From positions 1 through 64,000 of the forward strand of contig JAZNRE010000014.1 of assembly GCA_045590535.1 (NCBI GenBank): 64,000 nucleotides of DNA. The letters are read 5' to 3'. The notes under the pieces are model-generated. The model was not told the origin of the DNA. It did not search any database and worked only from the letters and a program-made list of their open reading frames with translations. Of the stretch, positions 25,930 to 34,308 are shown one piece after another; positions within the stretch are counted from its first letter, which is position 1; every line of letters begins with the position of its first letter. The translations under genes and the position numbers were made by a program. Source of the stretch: UMGS755 sp045590535 (GTDB lineage: Bacteria; Bacillota; Clostridia; UBA1381; UBA9506).

Positions 25930-26748
25930 GTGTGGAATGTGCTTAATGCCCTTTCTACTGCTCTTGGCACGGTTGATGCTGGGTTGTCTATGGCGGAACG
26001 GTTTGGTGAAAAACATAAACATTTAGTTCCGAAATTTCTGTACAGGAATAATTATTATTTTGAAGAAGTGAACAAAAAGGTTTTTGTAAAAGCTAATGGC
26101 GATGGTGTTGTTGTTTGTTCATGTGATTTATATGTAATTAATCCAGACGCAGTTGAGCATTTTGTTCGTCTTTTTGATATCTCCGATGCCCCTAAAACAA
26201 CAAAATTCCCTCCTTTTGATTCGATAAGCAAATCAAAGAGTGATTTCTTTAATGGGTATGCTTTTTGGTATGAGTCCGAGAGTGGAATTATTTCAGGAGT
26301 TGAAGAATATTACGACGATGATTTTACACATGAAGAAATGCAAAAAATAGCAGAGCGAAGGTTGCTTGGCGTCAGATTTTTTGTTAACAAAAACAAATTA
26401 GAGTCTAAGCGCAAATATCGAATTATATATGGTTATAGCGTTCCTAAGTTATTCCCTATTAAAGATGGCAAACACGACGAAAGCGAATATGACAAGGACA
26501 TTTATAAATATACTTCTTCGATGGCTGTTAAACGTATGGCTAAGAAACTTCGTTTATCTGTATATCTGGAAGATGGCATATGTATAAAGGATGCCCCTCG
26601 CGGAAAAGCTATAAAAGTATCTGATAGCCAAAATATACCCCCTGATATTTGTCAGGTTCGTGACAATATTTTATATTCAAAATACTTATACGAAGTAAAA
26701 AGACCAGAAAAATATAATTCAATACAAATAAAATGGAAACTCGAATAA
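25930..26748 (+). CDS. Intron-borne accessory protein, unknown
   Basis: About 272 residues from GTG 25930, 9 nt after AGGAG; the upstream ATG (25921) abuts the SD. The N-terminus is a short helix (NALSTALGTVDAGLSMAERF), followed by a beta-rich body (KVFVKANGDGVVVCSCDLYV, FRLFDISDAPK-like, FFVNKNKLESKRKYRIIYGY). Looks like a soluble sandwich-fold sensor or adaptor rather than an endonuclease: no LAGLIDADG, GIY-YIG or HNH motif seen. It has its own promoter and terminator, as expected for a lysogenic-conversion or defence gene. Family not recognised. Confidence 0.7.
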   Translation: MWNVLNALSTALGTVDAGLSMAERFGEKHKHLVPKFLYRNNYYFEEVNKKVFVKANGDGVVVCSCDLYVINPDAVEHFVRLFDISDAPKTTKFPPFDSISKSKSDFFNGYAFWYESESGIISGVEEYYDDDFTHEEMQKIAERRLLGVRFFVNKNKLESKRKYRIIYGYSVPKLFPIKDGKHDESEYDKDIYKYTSSMAVKRMAKKLRLSVYLEDGICIKDAPRGKAIKVSDSQNIPPDICQVRDNILYSKYLYEVKRPEKYNSIQIKWKLE

Positions 26749-26800
26749 GAATAAAGGAGACAATTATGGAAAAGGAACGAGGATGGTAAAACGGATAAAA

Positions 26801-26830
26801 GACCACATCAAAACGATGTGGTCTTTTATT
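26801..26830 (+). terminator. Bidirectional terminator in the intron cassette
   Basis: GACCACATC (26801-26809) pairs with GATGTGGTC (26815-26823), flanked by AAAA and TTTT, so it can stop both the + gene and the convergent - strand peptide gene. A 7-codon ORF (ATG 26766, SD AAAGGAG) precedes it. Confidence 0.75.
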
Positions 26831-26859
26831 ATGCCCGTTAATAAAACTGTATGGTATTT

Positions 26860-27015
26860 TTATCTAAATAGAGACACAACAAACTCATATATGTACTTCC
26901 AATATTGTATAGCCAACACAATAAGACCACCAATAACATTTAGCAACAAGTTTGTGATAGCAGGATGCTCCTTCTCTACCCTTTTAAAATAATTTCGCAA
27001 ATTAAACTTTTTCAT
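26860..27015 (-). CDS. 51-aa single-span membrane peptide
   Basis: Too short for most gene finders but with a perfect AAAGGAG spaced 8 nt from the ATG. A basic head (MKKFNLRNYFKRVEKEH) is followed by a hydrophobic span (NLLLNVIGGLIVLAIQYW) and a short aromatic tail. Convergent with the cassette's + gene. Small membrane peptides like this act as toxins, holin-like proteins or regulators of a partner; which applies cannot be told. Its transcription would be antisense to the tape measure pre-mRNA. Confidence 0.6.
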   Translation of the reverse strand: MKKFNLRNYFKRVEKEHPAITNLLLNVIGGLIVLAIQYWKYIYEFVVSLFR

Positions 27016-27144
27016 ACTAAAACTCCTTTGTTAAAATTTGAACTATAACAACATAAATAGTTTTGTTTTTTTAATGTTCTCTTTTTTAACCGCCTTTGTG
27101 TAAAGCAATTTATATGGAGTTTTATATAATTTGCATAAAAAAAT

Positions 27145-27187
27145 AATACCCTAAAACCTTGTTTTAAAGGATATTAGGGTATTTTTC
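27145..27187. terminator. Bidirectional hairpin between cassette genes
   Basis: AATACCCTAA (27145-27154) pairs perfectly with TTAGGGTATT (27174-27183), flanked by A-rich and TTTTT sequence. It separates the membrane peptide gene from the two other - strand genes. Confidence 0.6.
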
Positions 27188-27277
27188 ATTGAGAAAATTT
27201 GTGAAATTTTATTTATTTGTGTAAAGCATATTTTTGAAAGGATTTGATTTGTATGGATAAAACGCCGAGAGGAATAT

Positions 27278-27694
27278 TTACTCTTCCTCGCTTGGACAAA
27301 CAAACCCAATCTTACGTTTTGGAGTATCTGGAACGGGCTTTTGGGCAACGGTCAACAAAAAATTCAACTGATGTATGTGCTGTATCAGTTCCATCGGTTT
27401 GCCTTGGCTGTCCGTACCATAAAAGCAGACCAAATTGTAACCAATGTAACCTATGTTCTCGACAAGTATGATTGTATTTTGGTTGAAATGAACTACTTGT
27501 AAAGCAACATCATCTGTGTCAGGTAAATTAGCTTGATGGTTAATGATTTGGCCATAAAGATATAGTGCGACGTGTTCTGCCGTACTTCCCTCTTGGATTA
27601 CTGCTGCGTTAATCATCTTTTTGGTGCTTTCTGCTCTCTCGTGAAGTTGGTGCTGAATAGCTGTATTCATAGCTAAAGTTGTTGGGTCAATCAT
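27278..27694 (-). CDS. DUF6173-like protein
   Basis: 138 residues, AGAGGAG spaced 8 nt from the ATG. The segment ILVENIGYIGYNLVCFYGTD, followed by MELIQHIHQLNFLL, matches what I recall of the DUF6173 family (IGY...FYG...ELIQHxxQLNxLL), proteins of unknown role common in phages and Firmicutes. Helical N-terminus (NTAIQHQLHERAESTKK). It lies 39 nt downstream of the zinc-ribbon gene and probably shares its promoter. The family call is from memory of the motif. Confidence 0.65.
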   Translation of the reverse strand: MIDPTTLAMNTAIQHQLHERAESTKKMINAAVIQEGSTAEHVALYLYGQIINHQANLPDTDDVALQVVHFNQNTIILVENIGYIGYNLVCFYGTDSQGKPMELIQHIHQLNFLLTVAQKPVPDTPKRKIGFVCPSEEE

Positions 27695-27733
27695 TATGTA
27701 TCTCCTCTACTATTGAGTTTGTGGGTTGGTTAA

Positions 27734-28177
27734 TTACCAAGTATAACCACAAGAGTTACACTTAAACGTCTTATTTATCTTCTTGCTAAACAAACCGAAA
27801 GCCCAGATAGAAGCACCTCGCTCTACCCCACCCATTTTTCGGATGTTGGTTGATTGGCAGGTTGGGCATTTGGGAACCCGACTTGCTTCTTCTAATACTG
27901 CTTTACCATGAGCCATTTTAGCATTGAACTCGGCGGATTGTTTTGCTAAGACTTCATCTCTGTGGTCAAACAGATTTTGGTCAAACTCTGGTGAAGATTT
28001 TATGTATTCTTGAATAAACTCATCTTTTCGTTCGTCATTAAAAATGCATTTCCTTTTACCTATTAAAAATTCATTTGGTATATATTTAAGTGTACTATTA
28101 CAGCAATCACAAATCTGCGTTTCTCTACCGTAGATTTCTTGCACTATTCTTCCGCATTTGTTGCAAAAACACAACAT
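27734..28177 (-). CDS. Double zinc-ribbon protein
   Basis: 147 residues from ATG 28177 (SD GGAGGG); a longer frame upstream lacks an SD. Two metal sites: N-terminal CFCNKCG...CDCCNST and C-terminal CPTCQSTNI...CNSCGYTW, joined by a charged helical linker. The C-terminal ribbon, with a hydrophobic WAFGLFSKK loop, resembles small zinc-ribbon proteins often found with mobile elements. Might bind nucleic acid or a partner protein. First gene of a two-gene - strand unit with its own promoter. Confidence 0.7.
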   Translation of the reverse strand: MLCFCNKCGRIVQEIYGRETQICDCCNSTLKYIPNEFLIGKRKCIFNDERKDEFIQEYIKSSPEFDQNLFDHRDEVLAKQSAEFNAKMAHGKAVLEEASRVPKCPTCQSTNIRKMGGVERGASIWAFGLFSKKINKTFKCNSCGYTW

Positions 28178-28208
28178 AAAAAACCCTCCAAAATTATGTA
28201 ATGTATTT

Positions 28209-28237
28209 ATTTTATCACATAAGTTAAAAATATTCAA
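28209..28237 (-). promoter_or_regulatory. Sigma-A-type promoter for the - strand cassette genes
   Basis: Read on the - strand: TTGAAT (28237-28232), a 17-nt spacer, then TAAAAT (28214-28209), about 30 nt before the zinc-ribbon ATG. It lies only ~30 nt inside the predicted 3' splice site. Confidence 0.6.
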
Positions 28238-28268
28238 GTATATCTCCACAATATATTACTTTAGTACG

Positions 28269-31200
28269 ATATTCAAAACATTTGATAGTGATGTTGATAA
28301 AATAAGTGCAAAATGGGGCGTATTCGGGCGTTCATTCAACGATATTGGTAATGCTATAACCAACAAACTTGTTGATTTTAATGATGAGTTTGAACGCACA
28401 GGAAAAATTGCAAGTTCATGGAAAAATACTGATAGTATATGGAAACGCTTATATGGGAATAAAGATGATCTTGACTGGATAAAGAATTCTGCTGGAGACA
28501 TTATTACAAATGACAATATTGATTCTTTAATTCCACAAATTAGTCTTGATGGTGCTAAGGACAAGGTCGCAGATATTGTTGATTGGAATAATGAAATTAA
28601 AGCAGGTAATAAAAGTTGGCAAGATTATTTTGATACTCTCGGGCAGGGAGAACAATATATTGTTGATGTTGTAAAAAACACAGATGATCTTACAAAGCTT
28701 ACAGGTGACGACTTAGTTCAAGCTAATCAAAATGCTCGTCAAGCCGCAATTCAACACAACGCCGCTTTAAAACAACAGACATTGGGGGCTAAGGCTGCAA
28801 GTGTAGCAATGAAAGGTTTAGCGTTAGTAGGTAATATTGCTCTATCAATGTTAGCATCATGGGCTATATCTAAAGTTATAGAAGGTATTGATTATGCTCT
28901 CAATGCTGCCGATAAAATAACCGAACGTGCCGAAGAAGCAAAATCTGCAATAGACGGTATTAAACAAAGTGTCGATGGTATGAAAGCCACAACTAACGAT
29001 ATAAAAGACCGTTATGCTGAACTTGCCCAAGAAGTTGAAAATCTCGGAAAGATAAATCAATCCCAAGGTACGTTAAGTACAGATGAGTATCAAGAATTTT
29101 TGGGTTTGAGTAATCAATTGGCTGAATTATTCCCTCAATTAACTAAAGGTTATGACGACAATGGTAACGCCATTCTTAGCCTATCCGGAAATGTCAACAC
29201 TATCGTTGGTTCTCTGAATAATTTGGTCGATGTGCAGCAAAAACTTGCTAATATAGAAATCCTTGAAAACATGTCTGATGTTTGGGATGGATATATTATG
29301 GATATGTACGGTGAAGGAAGTATGTTTGTCGATGAGAGAATGAATGGGTACGACAAAATGCTTGAAGATGCCGAAGAAAAGAAGAAAGATGCTTTAGAAG
29401 CTTTATCTTTTCTAAATGAAGGTGCTTCTTTTGAATATAGGAGCACAAACGATGATGCAACTCGCACTGGACATCATACAACAGATATAATTCAAGAAGC
29501 ATTGAAAAATATGGGACTTGACTATATGGATTATTTTAGTCGAGATTACGCAGGGTCTAAAAAAGAAGTGACTAGCTGGGATTTTTCTTCTCTTACAGAG
29601 GAACAAATTGCACAGTTAAAAAATGCTCTTGGAACGTTGGCTTCTGAATATGAAAAAGAAGCGCAATTGGCTACAGGAAAAATTCAAAGTGCTAACGCAC
29701 AAATGTCTGGATATATTAATGCATGGTTATCAACAGAGTGGAACTTCAGTAAGATGGCTCCTGAAATGCAGAATGTAGTAAAAGATGTTTTGCTTAATAG
29801 CGATTGGATTAGTATGTTACCTGATGATGTTGATGCGAGCAACTGGGATGAAGTTAGCAATTGGTTGCAACAAAACTTCTTATATGCTGTTGATAATATC
29901 GACAATGAGCAAATAGAAACAGCTCTGGTAGATGTTTTCAATGGTGAGTTTACTGTTGAATCTTTACAAGGCATTGTCGACCAATTAAAAAAAGAAGAAG
30001 GCTTCGATGAAAACAATCCTCTTATTATTTGGTTAAATACAAAAATTAAAGGTGCGAAGGAGTTTGAGGCAAATTACGACACTGCCGTAAATAAATATGG
30101 AGCAGAAGGCAAAGCTGAATTAGAAAAGGCTTTTAAGGATAACTCTATTGACACCCAAGAAGAACTTGATAATTGGATAGAAGTAACAAAGGGCGCTGAA
30201 AATGCTGCTGAAGCCGTTGCAATGTATGCAGAGTCCAAGAAAAATGCCAATAAAATGACGGTTTCATTATCTGAAATGAAATCCGCGTCGGATAGCATAT
30301 CTGCTCTCTCCTCTGCTTTTAAGCAGTTGTCGGACGACGGGTATTTGACAACCGAATCTATATCTAAGATTCAAGAGGCGACACAACTCTCTGGTGATGA
30401 ATGGGAAGAATATCAAAACAAATTGATAAGAGCTAAAGCCGGTTCTTCTGAGTTTAATCAGGTAATGGCGGAACTGACTCATAAAATACTTGAAAACAAA
30501 TTCGGAACAATTGATTTAACCAATGCTACCGAAGAAGAGATATCTGCGATAGAAGATAAGATCGAAGCAACATTAAGAGAAAATAATGTTGCTAATGCAA
30601 GTGCTATTGCTCAAGAATTTGTTGCTAAAAAGAAAGCACAGGTACAAATCCAAAATAGAATCGCCAAAAATGGTATTGATAGTGTTATTGAAGGTCTTAA
30701 AGATGAAACTAATTGGTGTGGATTAACAGCTAATGCCTATGCACAGTTGGTTGCAAAAGAAATTATTTTTAACAATAATGACTTAGACGTTTCGGGGAAA
30801 CTCACCAAACTACAATCTTTATATGGAATGTTAGGATTGGTCGGAGACAAATGGGAACGATTAAACAATGCAATGAGTGGCACATCTCAACAACGGTCAT
30901 CTGCAAATATTAATGCTGGTATTTATAAGAGAGAGGGCGCAAATAGACAATATGAATGGGTCTATAACGGTGTGTCGTATTCTACAGAAGAAGAAGCTCA
31001 AAACGCATATATGATAGACCAGATAAACAAAGATATTACTGTTAAGAATACCAACCCAAATTTTACAGACACGGATTCTTCTAAAGACAACACTCCTGAC
31101 TATGAAGACCCAACAGATGCAATAATCAACCGCATTAATCTTCGTGCCAAGGAGCTAGAACAGCAGGAAGAATCAATTCAGAACGCCATTGAAATTGCTG

Positions 31201-32945
31201 AGTTAGAAAAAGACTATAAAAAGCAAATTTCATTGACTAATGATTTGATCGCTACTCGTAAAAAGAGAGTTGAGGAACTTAATACAGCTAATGCAGGACT
31301 TCATAATGAAGCTGAGTGGCTAAGAAACAGTAATACATTTTACAACAAAGACGGCACTGAGTCTGATGAGAATCTTTGGTTTGACAGTCAAGGAAATGCA
31401 ACGGAATATTATAATGCTCTAATTAAGAAAAAAGGTATAACTAAAGAAGAGCGCGAGGCTATTGAAACCCTTTTTGAAAATATCTCTAAATACAAAAAGG
31501 CTTGGGTTGAAAACGATGAAGAGATTGTAGACCTCAATAAAGAAATTCTTCAAGGCGAAAAAGAAATTGTTGATTTGCAAAATGAATATCTCGAAGATAC
31601 CGTCTCTCAAATAGAACGCCATATCGATAAAATCAAAGAAGCAAAACAAGATGAAATCGATATGGAAGAAGCACTTCTTTCTATCAGAGAAAAGAGTTAT
31701 GAAACTCTTAATAAGTTAGCCGAAGCTCAACACGAGGCCGACAAAGCAATTAGAACTTCTCGTATAGCATATCAGTATTTAGATGAGGATATGATAGACC
31801 AAATCTATAATGAAGATGATTATAAACGAGTAAGTGACAAAATTGATGAAGTCCAAGATAAACTTTCCGAAGATACAGCAAGGTTCCTTTCAGAAGTAGA
31901 GGATGCATATGCACAAGACAAATTATATCTTGTTGAAAGTATCACTGCTGAATATGAGCGCCAGTGTGCTTTAAAAGAGCGTGAGCTTGAAATTCTTCAA
32001 GCTGAAATTGACTTGCAGAAGAAACAAGAACAACTTAATAATGTTCTTGCTGAAAAGAATGTACGTTTGTTAAAAGATGGAAAATGGTTTTGGACTCACG
32101 ATGCAGATAAAGCAAGACAGGCAATGGAAGAATTGGCTGATGCTGAATATGAGTATGAGAGACAACAAAAAGAACATCAGCAACAATTAGCTCTTGACGA
32201 ACAACAAAGAAATATAGATGGTTTAACATCTGAAATTTCAATGTTAGATTCTCAGGTTGAGAAATTGAATGAGGTTGTTGAAAATATTACAGACCCATTG
32301 ACAGACTTCTCTACGCTAATTGACACTATTGTTTCTTATGGAAATGCTACATTGTCTAATGCTGTAAAAGGCTTGGCGAATACAATGGGCGTGTCTGTAT
32401 CTTCTAGGTCAAAAAGCGGTTATGATGCATCAATTGATTATATGGCTGCCATGCAAAACGCAAATTCAACAGACGAAATTATTGCATTAAACGAAGCCAG
32501 AAACGCAAAGATTAAAGGCGAGAATTTAAGTGCTTCCGCATCTCAAATGTCTAACCAAACAGCTATTAAGCTGTGGAAAGAAGGAAAACTTGGCGGCTAT
32601 GCTTCCGGCACAAAATCTGCACAAAAAGGCTTGGCGAATGTTAACGAAATCCTTCCAGAAGGTCTTTTCACGAACAATGGCACTTTCATTCCTATGGCAA
32701 ACTTCGGTGGCGGAGAAATGGTATTTAACCATGAAATGATGGAAAATTTATGGAATCAAGCGCAAATCCCGTGGAATATATATAAGCCTAATATTCCTGA
32801 TTTTGTAACAAAACAATCTTCTGTGATTGATAATAGTACCCATATCGACAAAGTTGAAGTATATGAGCCAGCCGATTTCAATGGTTTCATTAATGATTTA
32901 ACGACACGTGCCAAGTCGTACAACGCAGTTACAAACAAAATGTAA
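28269..32945 (+). CDS. Tape measure protein, exon 2
   Basis: Remaining 1558 residues of the tape measure. The open frame reaches back to 28158, but the first codons there overlap the - strand promoter and read unlike protein; the exon is set to begin at ATA 28269, after the intron's terminal G. A hydrophobic stretch (MLASWAISKVIEGIDYALNA) is followed by long helical and coiled-coil regions rich in Glu/Lys, ending with a globular tail (GEMVFNHEMMENLWNQAQIP). Without splicing it has no start codon with an SD, so a functional tape measure depends on joining to exon 1. Confidence 0.85.
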   Translation: MFKTFDSDVDKISAKWGVFGRSFNDIGNAITNKLVDFNDEFERTGKIASSWKNTDSIWKRLYGNKDDLDWIKNSAGDIITNDNIDSLIPQISLDGAKDKVADIVDWNNEIKAGNKSWQDYFDTLGQGEQYIVDVVKNTDDLTKLTGDDLVQANQNARQAAIQHNAALKQQTLGAKAASVAMKGLALVGNIALSMLASWAISKVIEGIDYALNAADKITERAEEAKSAIDGIKQSVDGMKATTNDIKDRYAELAQEVENLGKINQSQGTLSTDEYQEFLGLSNQLAELFPQLTKGYDDNGNAILSLSGNVNTIVGSLNNLVDVQQKLANIEILENMSDVWDGYIMDMYGEGSMFVDERMNGYDKMLEDAEEKKKDALEALSFLNEGASFEYRSTNDDATRTGHHTTDIIQEALKNMGLDYMDYFSRDYAGSKKEVTSWDFSSLTEEQIAQLKNALGTLASEYEKEAQLATGKIQSANAQMSGYINAWLSTEWNFSKMAPEMQNVVKDVLLNSDWISMLPDDVDASNWDEVSNWLQQNFLYAVDNIDNEQIETALVDVFNGEFTVESLQGIVDQLKKEEGFDENNPLIIWLNTKIKGAKEFEANYDTAVNKYGAEGKAELEKAFKDNSIDTQEELDNWIEVTKGAENAAEAVAMYAESKKNANKMTVSLSEMKSASDSISALSSAFKQLSDDGYLTTESISKIQEATQLSGDEWEEYQNKLIRAKAGSSEFNQVMAELTHKILENKFGTIDLTNATEEEISAIEDKIEATLRENNVANASAIAQEFVAKKKAQVQIQNRIAKNGIDSVIEGLKDETNWCGLTANAYAQLVAKEIIFNNNDLDVSGKLTKLQSLYGMLGLVGDKWERLNNAMSGTSQQRSSANINAGIYKREGANRQYEWVYNGVSYSTEEEAQNAYMIDQINKDITVKNTNPNFTDTDSSKDNTPDYEDPTDAIINRINLRAKELEQQEESIQNAIEIAELEKDYKKQISLTNDLIATRKKRVEELNTANAGLHNEAEWLRNSNTFYNKDGTESDENLWFDSQGNATEYYNALIKKKGITKEEREAIETLFENISKYKKAWVENDEEIVDLNKEILQGEKEIVDLQNEYLEDTVSQIERHIDKIKEAKQDEIDMEEALLSIREKSYETLNKLAEAQHEADKAIRTSRIAYQYLDEDMIDQIYNEDDYKRVSDKIDEVQDKLSEDTARFLSEVEDAYAQDKLYLVESITAEYERQCALKERELEILQAEIDLQKKQEQLNNVLAEKNVRLLKDGKWFWTHDADKARQAMEELADAEYEYERQQKEHQQQLALDEQQRNIDGLTSEISMLDSQVEKLNEVVENITDPLTDFSTLIDTIVSYGNATLSNAVKGLANTMGVSVSSRSKSGYDASIDYMAAMQNANSTDEIIALNEARNAKIKGENLSASASQMSNQTAIKLWKEGKLGGYASGTKSAQKGLANVNEILPEGLFTNNGTFIPMANFGGGEMVFNHEMMENLWNQAQIPWNIYKPNIPDFVTKQSSVIDNSTHIDKVEVYEPADFNGFINDLTTRAKSYNAVTNKM

Positions 32946-32954
32946 AACAATTAT

Positions 32955-32993
32955 GAGGTGGTTGTTATCTTTGCATGGCTCCACCTCTCTTAT
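32955..32993 (+). terminator. Hairpin plus U-rich tract after the tape measure
   Basis: GAGGTGG (32955-32961) pairs perfectly with CCACCTC (32981-32987), then TCTTATTATTT, 10 nt before the SD of the next gene. Confidence 0.55.
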
Positions 32994-33012
32994 TATTTAA
33001 GGAGGTGATTTT

Positions 33013-34305
33013 TTGGCATATCAACCTACACATCCACATCCTTATTTGGAATCTATAGATGCCACAAATCCTTTGGAAAAAATCTTTAGCATCATTATTA
33101 ATCCTAAAGATGTAATTGTTAAATACGATTTTTCTATATATGAAATGCAAACAGTGACGGATTCAGGAGATGAAACTTCTACCAAAGAAACCCTTGTTTC
33201 TATATATAATGCCAGTCATTCTTTTGCTAAAACGGAATGGTTATATGGTTCAGAGAGCGGGACATTATTGACCGTTGAGGTTCCTGAAGATGCTGAAATG
33301 TCGAATGGAAATGATTATCAATGGAAAGTTGTTTTACACGATGCAAACGGTGCTTCTATAGAAAGCCCACTATACCACTTCTCTGCCAAAGCAATGCCTA
33401 TAATTACTTTAGATGTGGATGACACAATTACTACGTGTGAACACACATTTAAAGCAACATATAGTCAAGAACAAAACGAGCCATATATGTATTATCAGTA
33501 TGCTTTATATAGAGATGGTATTTTAATTGACGAAACGCCTGAGAAAATGGATTCGTTATTGTCTTATACTTACAACGGCTTTGTTTCTGGTAACAAATAT
33601 CGTATTGATTTAACAATTATGACGTCGGACAGGAAGACATATAAAATTTCAAGGGTTTTTGATGTTTTATACGAAACGCAATCATCACTGTTGGTTTCTA
33701 ATGTGCAACAAATCTCGGACAAAAACTGTATTAATATTGACTATTCGCAGAACCTGTTCATCAAGGGAAATACGGACGGCGAAATCACATACGATTCATA
33801 TGTAACAAATCCAGAAACATCTGAAAATATCACTTATGCGACTATCCCTGAGGGTGAGGCTATCTATTACCACAAAATCAACGAAACAAAACCTCTTTCT
33901 TTTGGTGATAGTTTTACTGTGTATTACAGTGTACATTTTTCAGATTTATTTATTGGTGATATTATTTGTTTAACTGATGAAGATACTGGCAATACATATA
34001 AAGTTAAGTATGATGGCAGAAATTTTCTATATAAAATTGGTGATGGCAAATGGGTTTCTATCAACCCTTATGTGGATGCAAACGCCACTCCTCAAACAGA
34101 ACGTGTGGTACAACCAGCCGGAACTACATTGAAAGATTTGAACTACGATGCTTTGTATGTGTTATATGACAAAGACGTAATTAATGACGATAGTGTAATT
34201 ATGTATAACGATATTGCAGCAAATTTCTGGTGGACAATTGTATTATTACCAAACGAAGTTTTAGTATATAGAAGCCAAAAATATTCGGAAAGTGTGGTGA
34301 GCTAA
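33013..34305 (+). CDS. Tail tip protein with Fn3/Ig-like repeats
   Basis: 430 residues from TTG 33013 behind GGAGG. Beta-sandwich pattern throughout (NDYQWKVVLHDANGASIES, YQYALYRDGILIDETPE, NKYRIDLTIMTSDRKTYKIS) suggests several Fn3-like modules. Located right after the tape measure, where distal-tail proteins sit. The downstream gene begins 3 nt after its stop, so the two are probably co-translated. Confidence 0.55.
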   Translation: MAYQPTHPHPYLESIDATNPLEKIFSIIINPKDVIVKYDFSIYEMQTVTDSGDETSTKETLVSIYNASHSFAKTEWLYGSESGTLLTVEVPEDAEMSNGNDYQWKVVLHDANGASIESPLYHFSAKAMPIITLDVDDTITTCEHTFKATYSQEQNEPYMYYQYALYRDGILIDETPEKMDSLLSYTYNGFVSGNKYRIDLTIMTSDRKTYKISRVFDVLYETQSSLLVSNVQQISDKNCINIDYSQNLFIKGNTDGEITYDSYVTNPETSENITYATIPEGEAIYYHKINETKPLSFGDSFTVYYSVHFSDLFIGDIICLTDEDTGNTYKVKYDGRNFLYKIGDGKWVSINPYVDANATPQTERVVQPAGTTLKDLNYDALYVLYDKDVINDDSVIMYNDIAANFWWTIVLLPNEVLVYRSQKYSESVVS

Positions 34306-34308
34306 CAT

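Larger units (their letters stand above)
25231..28268 (+). other. Group I intron carrying a four-gene cassette
   Basis: A 3038-nt insertion between the two tape-measure parts. P1: exon GTCGGT (25225-25230) with GCCGAC (25272-25277), U.G at the splice site. P10: TGTTTTGAAT (25261-25270) with exon-2 ATTCAAAACA (28271-28280), 10 bp. Terminal G at 28268. The predicted junction is codon-exact (KNVG^IFKT). The core is at 25231-25720; the rest carries genes at 25930, 26860, 27278 and 27734 with their own promoters. I see no homing-endonuclease motif in any of them. Splicing itself is inferred. Confidence 0.75.

Noticed and set aside
26766..26789. Seven-codon leader peptide (MEKERGW) as attenuator
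   Set aside because: It has an SD, but the following hairpin is an ordinary terminator with no alternative pairing. Probably incidental.
27253..27471. + strand ORF with SD-like AAAGGA (MDKTPRGIFTLPRL...)
   Set aside because: It lies opposite the better-supported 27278-27694 gene, whose protein has a recognisable pattern and a good SD. Treated as a shadow.
25231..28268. Homing endonuclease within the intron
   Set aside because: None of the four cassette proteins shows LAGLIDADG, GIY-YIG, HNH or PD-(D/E)XK signatures by eye.
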